A stretch of 33,314 bases of DNA from Myxococcota bacterium (GTDB taxonomy: Bacteria; Myxococcota_A; Polyangia; Palsa-1104; JAEUJZ01), in NCBI GenBank assembly GCA_025057315.1, contig JANWXW010000139.1, positions 1 through 33,314 of the forward strand, given 5' to 3'. Of the stretch, positions 1-15,700 are shown one piece after another. A program made the position numbers and the translations under genes. A model generated the notes under the pieces. It had not been told where the DNA came from. It searched no databases and worked only from the letters and a program-made list of their open reading frames with translations. The stretch's first letter is position 1; each line of letters begins with the position of its first letter.

Positions 1-1
1 G

Positions 2-323
2 CCCTTTGCGGCTGGGCCGGCTCTGGAGCTGAGCGGCAGCGTGGCCAACCTGCGCCGCGAGCGCGACCGGCGCAACGAGCGCATCCGCCGCAGCAAGCAG
101 CAGGCGCGGCAGGGCTCCGCGGTCCGTTCCGCCCCGCGCCCCGCGCCCATCGCCCCGGCGCCCCCCTGCAGCGGGCTCGCCGCGCCGGACCGGCCCGCCC
201 TTGACGCCTGCCCTGGCGGTGCCCAGAACCTCCAGGTCCCGGTGCAACAGGTGTGGCTGGTAGGCTGGCCGTCCGGGTGGACGGGGCCGCCCGCCCGGCT
301 CCGGGCCAGACAGGAGAGCGCGC
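2..323 (+). other. Open frame entering from the left edge; possible tail of an upstream gene
   Basis: The frame starting at base 2 is open from the window edge. To about base 130 it encodes a highly charged, helical-looking stretch rich in Arg and Glu with GC-rich third positions, followed by a Pro/Ala-rich tail. This suggests the end of an upstream coding sequence. However, the frame does not stop before base 691, which would force a long overlap with the better supported gene at 324. Either the upstream gene is frameshifted here, or only part of this stretch is coding. The other two forward frames stop early, at 30-32 and 202-204. I see no RNA gene or clear promoter in the stretch. Confidence 0.25.
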
Positions 324-1037
324 ATGGAGCGGGATCGCAAACGCACGGCCCAGACCCTGGAGCGGTTGCGGCGCGGCAGGCAGACCACGTTGCCGACGGC
401 GGAGGCACCGCAGCGGAGCCCGGCAGGCCCCCCGGTGGCGGGTCTAGAGCGCCTGCTGCGCAGCTCGCTGGGCAAAGATGCCTGGGCCGACTATCACCTC
501 GTCGGTCCGGTGTCGGAGCAGCAGCTGCGCGAGGACACGGCCATGTGGTTCCCGGAGGCACCGGAGTACGTGGAGCGGGTGGCCCTGTTGCGGGACGAGC
601 GGCCGGACCTGTTTCCGGGCAGCCCGGTGACGGGGCAGGACCTGCTGGGGCGGCTGCAGCGGAGCCGGCTGCTGCAGCGGGCGGTGGATGAGGCGCGGGC
701 CTTCGTCGAGGCGGCGGAGCGCACGCTGCGGGTGGAGCGAGCGGACCTTATCGTGCTGGCGGACCTGCACGTGGCCGAGCTGGACGCGCAGATGCAGCGC
801 CCGCTGGTGCCGGAGGACCGACGGCAGGACCTGGAGCGCGCAGCTGCCTTCCCGCTCAAGGTATGGCGGGCACGGGTGGAGCGCATTCAGGCCGTCCGGC
901 GGGACAACGAGCGCAAGCAGAACGCGCTGGAGGGGGCCCGGGGTGGGTGGTCGCCCGATTCCGATGAGGGGGAGGTACCGGGGCCCATCGTGCGGCCGCC
1001 GCCGCCGCCTGCAGGCCGGCGCCGCCGCCCGCGGTAG
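324..1037 (+). CDS. Hypothetical helical, charged cytoplasmic protein (237 aa)
   Basis: I do not recognise this protein. The ATG at 324 has a good ribosome binding site (AGGAG at 312-316, 7 nt spacing), and the frame is closed upstream by a stop at 261. It has no signal peptide or membrane segment. Residues 1-35 are basic. Residues 40-200 look almost entirely alpha-helical, with many Leu/Arg/Glu residues and heptad-like spacing around 130-165 that could form a coiled coil. The tail from about 205 is low-complexity: acidic, then a poly-Pro run and a terminal Arg cluster. It converges on the PEGA-domain gene, with 51 nt between the two stops. Function unknown. Confidence 0.6.
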   Translation: MERDRKRTAQTLERLRRGRQTTLPTAEAPQRSPAGPPVAGLERLLRSSLGKDAWADYHLVGPVSEQQLREDTAMWFPEAPEYVERVALLRDERPDLFPGSPVTGQDLLGRLQRSRLLQRAVDEARAFVEAAERTLRVERADLIVLADLHVAELDAQMQRPLVPEDRRQDLERAAAFPLKVWRARVERIQAVRRDNERKQNALEGARGGWSPDSDEGEVPGPIVRPPPPPAGRRRRPR

Positions 1038-1088
1038 GGCACGCCACCTGGTGCCGAGCCGATGCCCGGGGACACATTGGCCCTGGGC

Positions 1089-1949
1089 CTACTTGTCCAG
1101 TCGGGGCTCCCTCCCCAGCACCCGTCGCAGACCCCGCCAACCGCCCCCCTGCTGCCCAACCTCCAGGCCGATGAGCAGCGCAGCGGCGCCCAGCACGCCC
1201 GCGCCCCCGCCCACCAGGGCCAGTCCCGGGGTGCGGGTGTCCGAGGGACAGCTGGGCGCCCTGGCACAGGCCGCATCCTGGCCGAGCAACGCGCCGCCGG
1301 CAGCCAGGGCCGCAGCGCCCAGGCCGAGCAGAACCCAGCGCGCAACCACCCCCCCCTGCCGGGACGGAGGGGGGGCCACGACCGAGGTGCGCAGGCGGAC
1401 CTCGCGCTGCTCACCGGGAGACAGGGTCAGCTCGGCCGCCGCCAGCCGCGTCCCCCGTGCCTCGATGCGGTGACGCCCGGGGTCGACCTCCACCGGTCCG
1501 GCCAGCGGCGTCCGTCCGAGCTGGCGCCCGTCGACCAGGACCAGCGCGCCGGGCTCGTCGGCAAGCACGCGCAGCGAGGCCACCTGGGCGCGCAGCCGTC
1601 CGCGCAGCCGGTCCACCTCCGCGGCGTCCGGCTGCCCCGGCTCGGGTGGCTCCGACGGCGGCAGCTTCTCGACGTAGTCGGCCAGGGCCTTCAGGCCCGC
1701 CAGGGGCCGCCGGAGCTGCTCGCTCAGCTGGGCCATGGGCCACAGCAGAAACGGGGTTGGCACCCGCTCGTAGGTCATGCGCAGCACCAGCAGCGCGGCC
1801 TCCAGCTGCCCGCCCTGGCGCAGCGCCTCGGCCGTGCGGAAGCCCTCTTTGACCACCAGCTCGTCCAGCTGGGCCAGAGGCGGCTCGCCGCTGGCGAGCA
1901 ACAAGCGGGGCAGGCCCAGCAGCAGAAGCAGCAGCCACATCGTGCGCAT
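1089..1949 (-). CDS. PEGA-domain membrane-associated protein with signal peptide (286 aa)
   Basis: The protein begins with a hydrophobic Leu-rich signal sequence (residues 4-19). A helical segment follows (about 30-95) that resembles TPR-type packing. A PEGA-like beta domain spans roughly 133-188: it has the usual 'value-L-V-D-G' then 'G-x-T-P' turn, and ends with a basic stretch. Two hydrophobic segments at about 203-223 and 242-262 could anchor the C-terminus in the inner membrane. PEGA domains are common in myxobacterial envelope proteins, often beside TPRs; their precise role is not settled. The start is chosen at 1949; 1940 is also possible. Upstream in-frame codons to 2456 run antisense through the YceI-like gene and are rejected. 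No strong Shine-Dalgarno sequence is visible. Confidence 0.8.
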   Translation of the reverse strand: MRTMWLLLLLLGLPRLLLASGEPPLAQLDELVVKEGFRTAEALRQGGQLEAALLVLRMTYERVPTPFLLWPMAQLSEQLRRPLAGLKALADYVEKLPPSEPPEPGQPDAAEVDRLRGRLRAQVASLRVLADEPGALVLVDGRQLGRTPLAGPVEVDPGRHRIEARGTRLAAAELTLSPGEQREVRLRTSVVAPPPSRQGGVVARWVLLGLGAAALAAGGALLGQDAACARAPSCPSDTRTPGLALVGGGAGVLGAAALLIGLEVGQQGGGWRGLRRVLGREPRLDK

Positions 1950-1985
1950 GTGCGCACTATGACGGCAGCTTGCCACTCGGGCAAG
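1942..1985. promoter_or_regulatory. Inverted repeats in the divergent PEGA/YceI intergenic region
   Basis: The short region between the two divergent genes contains two dyads. GTGCGCA (1942-1948) and TGCGCAC (1951-1957) form a 7-bp inverted repeat with a 2-nt gap over the PEGA-protein start codon. CTTGCC (1969-1974) and GGCAAG (1980-1985) form a 6-bp hairpin with a 5-nt loop. Either could be an operator or a transcript structure. No sigma-70 hexamers stand out. Seen directly; function is inference. Confidence 0.25.
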
Positions 1986-2010
1986 GCCAAGCCATGGTAA
2001 GGTCCGCCCC

Positions 2011-2550
2011 ATGCGTCGGCTCACCCAGGACCAGGCCTGGTGCCATGTGTTTACCTTTCGCGAGGGGCTGCTCTCGCCGGTCGGCCACGACCTGCGCCTC
2101 CGGGTGACCCGCTTTACCCTGGAGCTGGGCGAGCAGCCGCTGTCGGTGTGGGCCCGGTTCGATGCCGCCTCCCTGCAGGTGGACTGCGCGGTGGAGGGCA
2201 ACACCGACCGGCCAGATGCTCTGAGCGAGAGCGATCGGCGCAAGATCGAGCGCGCCGTGCGCGACGAGGTGCTCCGAGCCCACCGCCACCCGGACATCGT
2301 CTTCCGGTCGCAGCACATCGTCCCCGCCGGGGACGGGTTCGAGGTGGCCGGCGAGCTGACGCTGTGCGGCTGCACCCGACCGCTGCGCTTGCGCAGCCGG
2401 GCCCAGGGCACGGACCAGGTCGCCGAGGTCCGCCTGCACCAGCCAGACTTTGGCATCCGACCCTACACCGCCCTGCTGGGCGCGCTGCGCGTGCGGCCCG
2501 ATGTCCTCGTCCGCCTGGGCGTGCCGGCGGCCGGGCAGCGGGGCAGTTGA
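2011..2550 (+). CDS. YceI-like domain protein, cytoplasmic form (179 aa)
   Basis: The sequence reads as a YceI-family lipocalin-like beta-barrel. An early 'S-P-V-G-H-D' element is followed by a strand-rich region, an 'HPDIVF' strand (about 91-96), a glycine turn, and a 'G-x-L-T-x-x-G' strand preceding 'R-P-L'. YceI barrels bind isoprenoid or other amphiphilic lipids and are usually periplasmic. Here there is no signal peptide: the protein starts directly with MRRLTQDQ, so this copy is probably cytoplasmic. The ATG at 2011 follows an AAGG-type site. Its stop overlaps a TTGACA hexamer ahead of the NRPS operon. Whether it belongs to the cluster is unclear. Confidence 0.75.
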   Translation: MRRLTQDQAWCHVFTFREGLLSPVGHDLRLRVTRFTLELGEQPLSVWARFDAASLQVDCAVEGNTDRPDALSESDRRKIERAVRDEVLRAHRHPDIVFRSQHIVPAGDGFEVAGELTLCGCTRPLRLRSRAQGTDQVAEVRLHQPDFGIRPYTALLGALRVRPDVLVRLGVPAAGQRGS

Positions 2551-2575
2551 CAGGGACCATGCCGTGCCAAGATTC
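2547..2575 (+). promoter_or_regulatory. Candidate promoter of the NRPS/PKS operon
   Basis: A perfect -35 hexamer, TTGACA (2547-2552), overlaps the stop codon of the YceI-like gene. With 17-nt spacing the -10 position reads AGATTC, a poor match. A locally AT-rich stretch (ATTTTATAC, about 2589-2597) lies between this and the operon start at 2617. This 66-nt gap is the only sizeable space before the contiguous operon. Inference from position and the -35 match only. Confidence 0.25.
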
Positions 2576-2616
2576 CCCAGCGTCTCTGATTTTATACCGC
2601 TGGTCGAGGTAGGTCC

Positions 2617-7283
<4,667 letters not shown>

Positions 7284-7287
<4 letters not shown>

Positions 7288-10200
7288 GCGCTGCCGCCTC
7301 GCGCATTGCCATCATCGGTCGCGCCGGTCGCTTCCCGGGGGCGCGCAGCGTGACGGCCCTGTGGGAGAACCTGGTGCGGGGGGTCGAGTCCATCCGCCAG
7401 CTCAGCGAGGAGGAGCTGCTGCGCGCAGGGGTGGAGCGGGCGCTGCTGCAGCGGCCCAACTACGTGCGCGCTGCGGCGACCCTGGAGGGCATGGAGGACT
7501 TCGACGCGGCCTTCTTCGGGTTCAGCCCGCGGGAGGGGGCCATTTTGGACCCGCAGCACCGGCACTTCCTGGAGTGCGCCTGGGAGGCGCTGGAGGATGC
7601 GGGGCATGACCCGGCGGCCTTCCCTGGGGCCATCGGCGTGTTCGCCGGCTCGGGGTACAACGCCTACCTGCCGCAGAACCTGCTCACGCATCCGGAGCTG
7701 GTCCGCTCGGTTGGCTTCTTTTTGCTGCGGCACACGGGCAACGACAAGGATTTTCTGCCGACGCGCGTCTCGTACCTGCTGGACCTGCGCGGCCCGAGCG
7801 TCGCCGTGCAGACCGCCTGCTCCACCTCGCTGGTGGCCATTCACATGGCCTGCCAGAGCCTGCTGCTGTGCGAGTGCGACATGGCCCTGGCCGGTGGCGT
7901 CACCATCGAGCTGCCGCATGGCCATGGCTACCTGTACGAAGAGGGGGAGATCCTGTCGCCGGACGGGCACTGCCGGCCTTTTGATGCCGCCTCACGCGGC
8001 ACGGTCTTTGGCAGCGGCGTGGGGATCGTCGTGCTGCGCCGGCTGGAGGATGCGCTGCGCGATGGCGATTTCATCTACGCTGTGATCCTCGGCTCGGCGG
8101 TCAACAACGACGGCGCGCAGAAGGTGGGGTATCTGGCTCCCAGCGTGGATCGGCAGGCGGCTGCTGCGGCGGAGGCCCTGGCTGTGGCCGGGGTGACGGC
8201 TGACACCATCAGCTACATGGAGGCGCACGGCACGGGCACCGCGGTGGGCGACCCCATCGAGGTGGCGGCCCTGACCCAGGCCTTCCGCCGCACCACGGAC
8301 CGACGGGGGTTTTGCGCCCTGGGCTCGATCAAGAGCAACATCGGCCACCTGGATACCGCCGCTGGGGTGGCCGGGCTGATCAAGGCCGTGGAGGTGCTGC
8401 GCCACCGGCAGGTGCCGCCCACTCTGCACTACCAGCGGCCGAATCCGGCCATTGACTTTGCCAGCAGCCCCTTTTTCGTCCCTGCGGAGCTGCAGCCTCT
8501 GCGTGGCCCCCGGCCGCTGCGCGCGGCGGTTAACTCGCTGGGCGTAGGCGGCACCAACGCCCACGTGGTGTTGGAGGAGGCACCGCCGCCCTCGCCGCCG
8601 GCGCCGTCCCGGACCTACCAGCTGCTTCTGCTGTCGGCCAAGACAACCGCGGCCCTGGAGGGGCGGACCGACGATTTGGCCAAGCACCTGCTGGCCCATC
8701 CCGACCTGTCGCTGGCAGATGTGGCCTACACGCTGCAGGTGGGGCGACGGGCGATGCCCGAGCGGCGGGCCCTGGTGTGCCGAGATGCGGTTGAGGCCGC
8801 CGAGGCGCTGCGGCAGCGGGACCCGCGCCGTCTGCTCAGCGGGACCGCGCCTGGGGAGCGGCGCAGCCTGGTCTTTCTCTTCCCCGGAGGCGGCGCGCAG
8901 CACCCCGGGATGGCCCGCGGCCTGTATGAAGAAGAGCCGATCTTCCGTCAGGAGCTGGACCTGTGCCTGGAGCGGCTCAGGTCGCACGTGGGGCGCGATC
9001 CGGCCGGCTTTCTTTTTGGCGCGGTGCCCGATGCGGCCGAGGAGCTGGAGCGTCCCGCTGTGGGCCTGCCCCTGCTGTTTGCTGTGGAGTATGCCTTAAG
9101 CAAGCTGCTGCTGCACTGGGGGCTGCAGCCGGCGCTCATGATTGGCCACAGCATGGGCGAGTACACGGCCGCCTGCCTGGCCGGCGTGATGACGGTGGAG
9201 GAGGCGCTGGAGCTGGTGTGCGTGCGCGGGCAGCTTTTCGAGCAGCTGCCCCCGGGGAGCATGCTGAGCGTGCCGCTGCCGCTGGCCGAGCTGCAGCCGC
9301 TGCTTGGCCCCGAGGTGCAGGTGGCGGCGGTCAATGCCCCTTCGCTGTGCGTGGCCTCGGGGCCGACTGCTGCCATTGACGAGCTGGAGCGGCAGCTGGT
9401 GCGGCGTGGTCTGGAGACGCGGCGGCCCCACATCCGCGTGGCGGCCCACTCGGCCATGCTGGACCCGATCCTGCCCGCGTTTGCGCGCGCGGTCCGGCGC
9501 ATCCGGCTGCGTCCGCCGCAGATGCCGCTGCTGTCCAATGTCACCGGCAGGACCCTGACGGCGGCCGAGGCCACCGACCCGGACTACTGGGTGCGCCATC
9601 TGCGCGGCACGGTGCGTTTTGCCGACTGCATTGCCGCAGCGGGAGGGACCCCGGGCCGGGTGCTGCTGGAGGTGGGGCCGGGCAACGCGCTGTGCACCTT
9701 TGCGCGGGCCCAGCTGGGCCCGGGTGCGACCGTGCTGCCGTCGATGCGCCACCCGCGCGAGGAGGTTCATGACAGCGCCTTTGTGCTGTCTGTGCTTGCC
9801 CGGCTGTGGATTGCCGGTGTGCAGGTGGATTGGCGGGCCCTGGCTGGCGCGGGTCGCAGGCGGGTGCCGCTGCCCACCTATCCGTTTGCCCGCGTGCGCC
9901 ACTTTATCGAGCCGGCCCGCGCGGCGGCACCGACCGGCCGAGGACTGGAGAAGCTGCCGGACATGGCCGACTGGTTTCACGTGCCGGCCTGGCAGCCGGC
10001 GCCGCTGCTGGGGGAGGCACCAAGGGGCACGTGGCTGGTTTTTCTGGACGAGGGCGGGTTGGGGGAACGCATCGCTGCGGCGCTGCGCGGGCGCGGGCAG
10101 ACGGTGGTGACCGCGGCAGCCGGGCCGCGCACCGCCTGGGTCGGCGAGGGCCACTTCATGCTGCGACCGGGTCAGGCCGAGGACTACGAGGTGCTGATGG

Positions 10201-12764
10201 CCGACCTGCTCAGGCGGGGCCAGGCGCCGGACCGGATTCTGCATTTGTTCTGCTTCGGGCCTCCAGGGTCCCAGGGGATGCATGCGGCGTACGATGTGGC
10301 GCAGGAGCGCGGCTTTTTGAGCTTGCTGGGGCTGGCCCAGGCCCTGGGGCGCGCCGACGCCACCGCAGGGGTCGAGATCGCCGTTGTCACCAGCGGCATG
10401 CAGCAGGTGGCCGGCGAGCTCCTGCCATGCCCAGAACGCGCCCTCGTGCTGGGTCCGTGCCTGGTCATGCCGCAAGAGCTGCCGGGACTGCGCTGCCGTG
10501 CCATCGATGTCGATGAGCTGGATCCAGGCTCCGGACGGGCGGTGCGCCTGTGCGAGGATCTCATCCGTGAGCTGGGGCAGAACGAGCCGGTCGTGGCCTA
10601 CCGGGGCGGCCAGCGCTTTGCGCGCCGCTTCGTACCGCTGCCGCTGCCACCGCCGGTGCGACCGCGGCTGCGGGAGAGGGGCACCTATGTGATCACCGGG
10701 GGGCTAGGTGGCGTGGCGCTGGCGCTTGCCGAGCACCTGGCGCGCAAGTGGCGAGCACGCCTGGTGCTCCTTCACCGCTCGCCGCTGCCTGAGCGTGCCG
10801 CCTGGCGTGATTGGATCGACCGCCACGATGGGCAGGACCGCACCAGCTCCCGCCTCCGCCGCCTGCTGGCCCTGGAGGAGGCGGGCGCCGAGGTGCTGCC
10901 GCTGCAGGTGGATGTCACCTCTGCCGAGCAGGTGAGCGAGGCGCTGCGCCGCGCCCGAGAGCGGTTTGGCCAGATCCACGGTGTGCTCCACGCCGCTGGT
11001 GTGCTCGACGATGGCCTGCTGCTGCTCAAGACCCGCCAGGCAGCCGAGGCCGTGCTGGCGCCCAAGGTTCGGGGGGCGATGGCACTGGAGGCAGCGCTGG
11101 ATGGGGAGCCGCTCGATTTTTTGGTGCTTTTCTCCTCGGTCAGTGCATTCTCCGGCCTGGCCGGCCAGGTGGACTATGCCGCGGCCAACGCCTTCCTCGA
11201 TGCCTTTGCCTGCAGCCGGGCGGCACGGAATGGGTCGTTCACCCTCTCCATCAGCTGGAACGCCTGGCAAGAGGTGGGTATGGCGGCGGAGCTGGCGACC
11301 CGGCTGGGACTTGTGTCTCGTCCCAGTCGGCAAGGGGAGCCCACCAGGCACCCTCTGCTCTCGCTGCGCCTGCAGGGCCCGAGCGAGGAGCGCACCTTTT
11401 CCAGCGTCCTGAGCGAGGCACATTGGATCCTCGACGAGCACCGACTCAAGGGCGGTCCGGCGCTGCTGCCCGGCACGGCCTATCTGGAGCTGGCACGGGC
11501 GGCGTTTCAGCACGACCACGGCCCCGGTCCGCTGGAGATGCGGGAGGTGGTCTTTCTGTCCGCCTTTGCGGTTGCGCCGGCCGCCGAGCGCGAGCTGCGC
11601 GTGGTGCTCCGCCCCGAGGGAGAGCGGTGGTCCTTCCGCGTGCTGGGCGACACCGGCAGTGGGTGGCAGGAGCACGCCCGTGGCCTTATTGGCCGCCCCG
11701 CAGCTGTGCCACCTGTGCGGCAGGACCTAGAGGAGCTGGCGGCCCGCTGCCATGGGCAGCGCGTGACGCCGGGGCGGAGCGACCCCCACATGGACTTTGG
11801 CCCGCGCTGGGACAACCGGGTCGAGGTTTGCTATGGACAAGGGGAGGCGCTGTTGCGCCTGGCGCTGCCGCCGGCGTATGCGGCAGAGGTCGCAGGGCTC
11901 GGCCTGCATCCGGCACTACTGGACCATGCCACAGCCGGTGCGCAGGGGCTGATCCCAGGTGCTGACCCGGCGCAGGACTTCTACGTGCCGATCTCCTACG
12001 GCAGGATCTTGGTGCACCGACCGCTGCCAGCACGTCTGTGGAGCCATGTGCGCTGCCGGACGCAGACGCCGCGGCCGGATGCGGTCGTCTTCGACGTTAC
12101 GCTGCTGGACGAGGAAGGTGTGGCGCTGTGCGAGATCGAGGACTTCGTCATGCGGCGTCTGGCCCAGCCCGCCCAGCTCGCCCCCCGCCAGGGTCGGCCG
12201 GCGCGCACCGTCGGTAACCGGATTCTTGAGCTGGGCCTGAGCCAGGGGATCCTGCCCCAAGAAGGGGCAGAGGCGCTGGAGCGGGTGCTGGCCGGCCCGC
12301 CCGTGCCCCAGGTGGTCGTCTCGTCGCAGGACTTGCAGGCTCTGCTGGGCGCCATCCGGACCCCCGCCCGGAATGAGGCGGCCCAGCCGTCGCGGGATGG
12401 TCTGCCTGCCGTGGCCCGCCCCTGCCGGCCGGCCCTGCCCACCCCCTATGTGGCCCCGCGCACTGACCTGGAGCGCACGATTGCTGCGGTGTGGGAGGAG
12501 GCGTTGGGGATTGCAGGCATTGGCGTCCATGATGACTTTTTCGATCTGGGCGGCCACTCGCTGCTGCTGACCCAGGTCATCTCGCAGGTGCGTCGGCAGA
12601 CAGGGGCCGAGGTCTCGTTGCGCGACCTCTTTGACAGCCCCACGGTAGCCGGCTTGGCCGCGCAGATTGCACAGGCTCGTAGCGGCAGCGCCATCACCCG
12701 CGTGGCCCGCGCTGCCTACCGTGTGAAACGATCCGCCGTGGGGCAGGCCCGCGATGAGGAGTAG
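7284..12764 (+). CDS. Type I polyketide synthase module KS-AT-KR-DH-ACP (1826 aa)
   Basis: One full extension module. The ketosynthase (5-432) has C179 in TACSTS, H315 in HGTGT and H355. The acyltransferase (528-875) has S623 in GHSMGEY and H722 within VAAHSAM, neither the classical malonyl HAFH nor methylmalonyl YASH motif; malonyl is the likelier extender. A ketoreductase structural half (898-1120) and catalytic half (1133-1340) follow: GGLGG at 1139-1143, S1285, Y1298, N1302, and LDD at 1241-1243, which suggests a B-type reductase. A dehydratase fold (1357-1625) comes after the ketoreductase: H1386 in an H-x4-G-x4-P motif and D1547, with Ala at D+4 where His/Gln is usual. After a linker, the ACP has S1759 in GGHS. 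It overlaps the upstream gene by 4 nt and sits 2 nt before the next NRPS. Its role is to add one reduced C2 unit. Confidence 0.95.
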
Positions 12765-12766
12765 CC

Positions 12767-15700
12767 ATGTTTGACACTGCTCAGGACGATGCCCATGCCC
12801 TTGAGGCCCGGCCGCCCAAGGGGGAGTGCGAAGAGGTGTATGCCTTCCCTGCCACCTCGGCGCAGCAGCGGCTGTGGTTCCTCGACCAGATGGATCCGGG
12901 CGCCGCCACCTACAACATTCCGCAGGCGCTGCGGCTCATAGGTCCTCTGGATATTGGGGCCCTTCACCGTGCGCTGCGCGGTCTGGTAGAGCGGCACGAG
13001 GCCCTGCGCACGACATTTGCTGCAAGCGAAAACGGGGTGCTGCAGATCGTGGCCCCCACGCTGGAGCTGCCATTGCCGGTGACCGACCTCTGCCACCTGC
13101 CTGAGGGTACGCGGCTGCAGGCCGCGCTGCAGCTCGCAGCAGAGGAGGCACGGCGTCCATTTGACCTATCCCGCGGGCCGCTGCTGCGGGTGGGCCTGCT
13201 GGTGCTGGGCCCGGCGGACCATGTGCTTCTGCTCAACATTCACCACATCGTGTGCGACGGGTGGTCCTTGGGGGTGCTGTTCCGCGAGCTGGGCGGGCTG
13301 TACCGGGTCCAGTGCGGCGAAGCCCCGGCTCTGCCGGAACCAGCGATCCAGCAGGCCGACTATGCCGTATGGGAGGTGGAGCGGCTCAAGAGCCCAGAAC
13401 TGGAGCGCCAGCTCGACTACTGGCGCAAGCGCCTGGCCGGACCGCTGCCCCACCTGGAGCTGCCCGCGGATCGACGCCCGGCGCAGCGCACCAGCAGGGG
13501 CCACTGCCTTCGCCTCCGCATCGAGCCGGCCTTGGCCGAGCAGCTGAATTTGCTGGCGCGGCGCGAGGGGGTATCGCTGTTCATGCTCCTGTTGGCTGCC
13601 TACCAGCTCTGGCTCAGCCGCCTGTGCGGTCAGAACGAGGTGCTGGTCGGTTCTCCCGTGGCAAACCGCGACCGCCCGGAGCTGGAGGCCGCCGTGGGTT
13701 TCTTTACCAGCACGGTGGTGCTGCGCACCGACCTGTCTGGGGATCCGCCGTTTGTTGAGCTGCTCGAGCGGGTCAAGGAAGTGGTCTACGGTGCACTGGC
13801 CTGCCAGGAGGTGCCCCTGGACCGCATTGTCCAGGCCTTGCACCCGGACCGAACGGTGGGGCTCAGCCCCCTGTTCCAGGCCATGTTCGCGCTGCAGCGG
13901 GCGCCCGACTCTGCGCTCGACCTGCCCGCAGTGCAGGTGGAGCCGCTGGAAGTCCACAGCGGCACTGCCAAGTTCGACGTGCTGCTGGAGGTGCAGGAGG
14001 TGGGGCAGGCTCTGATGTGCCTGTTCGAATACAGCACCGATCTGTTCGAGGAGCGGACGGCGCGCCGCCTGCTCGGCTACTTTGTCACCCTGCTCCAGGG
14101 GATCGTGCAAGGGCCGCAGCGTCGTCTGAGCGAGCTGCCGCTGCTCACCGAGACCGAGCGCCACCAGCTGATTGTCCAGGGCACTGGCATATCCCTGCCG
14201 CTGCCGCAGGTTTCCGTCGCGGACCTGATCCTGACGCAGGCCCGCGCAGCGCCGGAGCGCGTGGCCGTCGAGTCGGCGGGGCGGCATCTGAGCTATGGCG
14301 ATCTGGATCGGCGCTCTGCCCAGCTGGCTGCCCGCCTCCGCGCTGCTGGCGTTGGACCCAACGTGCTGGTGGGCCTGTATCTGGAGCGCACGCCCGAGCT
14401 GCTCGTCGCTCTGCTCGGCGTGCTGCGCGCCGGTGGCGCTTACCTGCCGCTCGATACGGCCCACCCGCCCGACCGCATCACCTACATTCTGGAAGACGCC
14501 CGGGCCCCCGTGCTGCTGACGGAAGCTGCGCTGCGCGAGGCCCTGCCCGCGGTCGGGTGCCGTCTGGTGCTCGTCGAGGAAGAAGGGCCGGCGCCAGACA
14601 CATGGACCGATGCCCAGCCCGGGGAGCTGGCCTATACAATTTACACTTCTGGGTCCACCGGGCGGCCCAAGGGCGTGCAGGTGCCTGGGCGCGCGCTGCT
14701 CAACTTCCTTCTGAGCATGCGCCGCGAGCCCGGTCTGGGCCCCGAGGACCGGGTGCTGGCTGTCACCACCGTGTCGTTTGACATCGCGGCGCTCGAGCTG
14801 CTGCTGCCCCTGGTCGTCGGCGGAACCGTGCTGCTGGTGGACCGCGACACGGCCTCTGACGGCGAGCTGCTGCGACGTGCCATAGAGGACATGCGGCCCA
14901 CGGTGATGCAAGCCACCCCGGCGACCTGGCGGCTGCTGCTGGAGGCGGGCTGGCGAGGTGGCCTCCGTCGAGCCCTGTGCGGTGGCGAGGCCCTGCCGCC
15001 CGCGCTGGCGGAGCAGCTCCTGCCCCTGGTCGACGAGCTGTGGAACATGTACGGTCCCACCGAGACCACGGTGTGGTCGACTTGCTGCCGGGTGACCGAC
15101 CCGGAGCGGATCGGCCTCGGCCGCCCCATCGCCAACACGCGCATCTATCTGCTGGACCCTCACCGCCAGCCCGTGCCCGACGGTGTGCGGGGCGAGCTAT
15201 ACATTGGCGGTGCCGGCGTGGCCCACGGCTACCTCAACCAGCCGGAGTTGACGGCCGAGCGGTTTCTACCCGATCCGTTCTCGCCCGAGCCCGGTGCCCG
15301 CATGTACCGCACCGGTGACCTGTGCCGCCGGCACCCAGACGGTCGCATCGAGTACTTGGGGCGCAACGACCACCAGGTCAAGGTACGTGGCTTCCGCATC
15401 GAGCTGGCTGAAATCGAGGCAGCGCTGGAGCGCCATGAAGCCGTGCGCGAGGCGGTGGTGGTGGTGCGGCAGGATGCCCCGGGCGACCAGCGCCTGGTGG
15501 CGTATGTGGTCTACGGCCCTCAGGGGGGGGCTACGCCGAGCGAACTGCGCTCTTTTTTGCGCAAAGACCTGCCTGACTATATGCTACCGCACTTGTTTGT
15601 GGAAATGGACCGCTTGCCCCTTGGGCCCAGCGGTAAGGTGGACCGCCGCGCTCTGCCAGATCCCTTCGGTCAAGCACAGCGTGACGACGGCTACATACCG

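Noticed and set aside
41..691. Left-edge open frame as a full 216-codon gene starting at GTG 41
   Set aside because: From 324 onward it is Gly/Ala-rich shadow sequence overlapping a better supported gene; only the first part looks coding, so it is listed as a possible gene tail.
1950..2456. In-frame extension of the PEGA-domain gene upstream of its signal peptide
   Set aside because: It runs antisense through the YceI-like gene, has a basic, low-complexity composition typical of a shadow frame, and would bury the signal peptide.
13166..15163. 665-codon minus-strand open frame opposite the second NRPS
   Set aside because: Antisense shadow of condensation and adenylation domains; no family resemblance.
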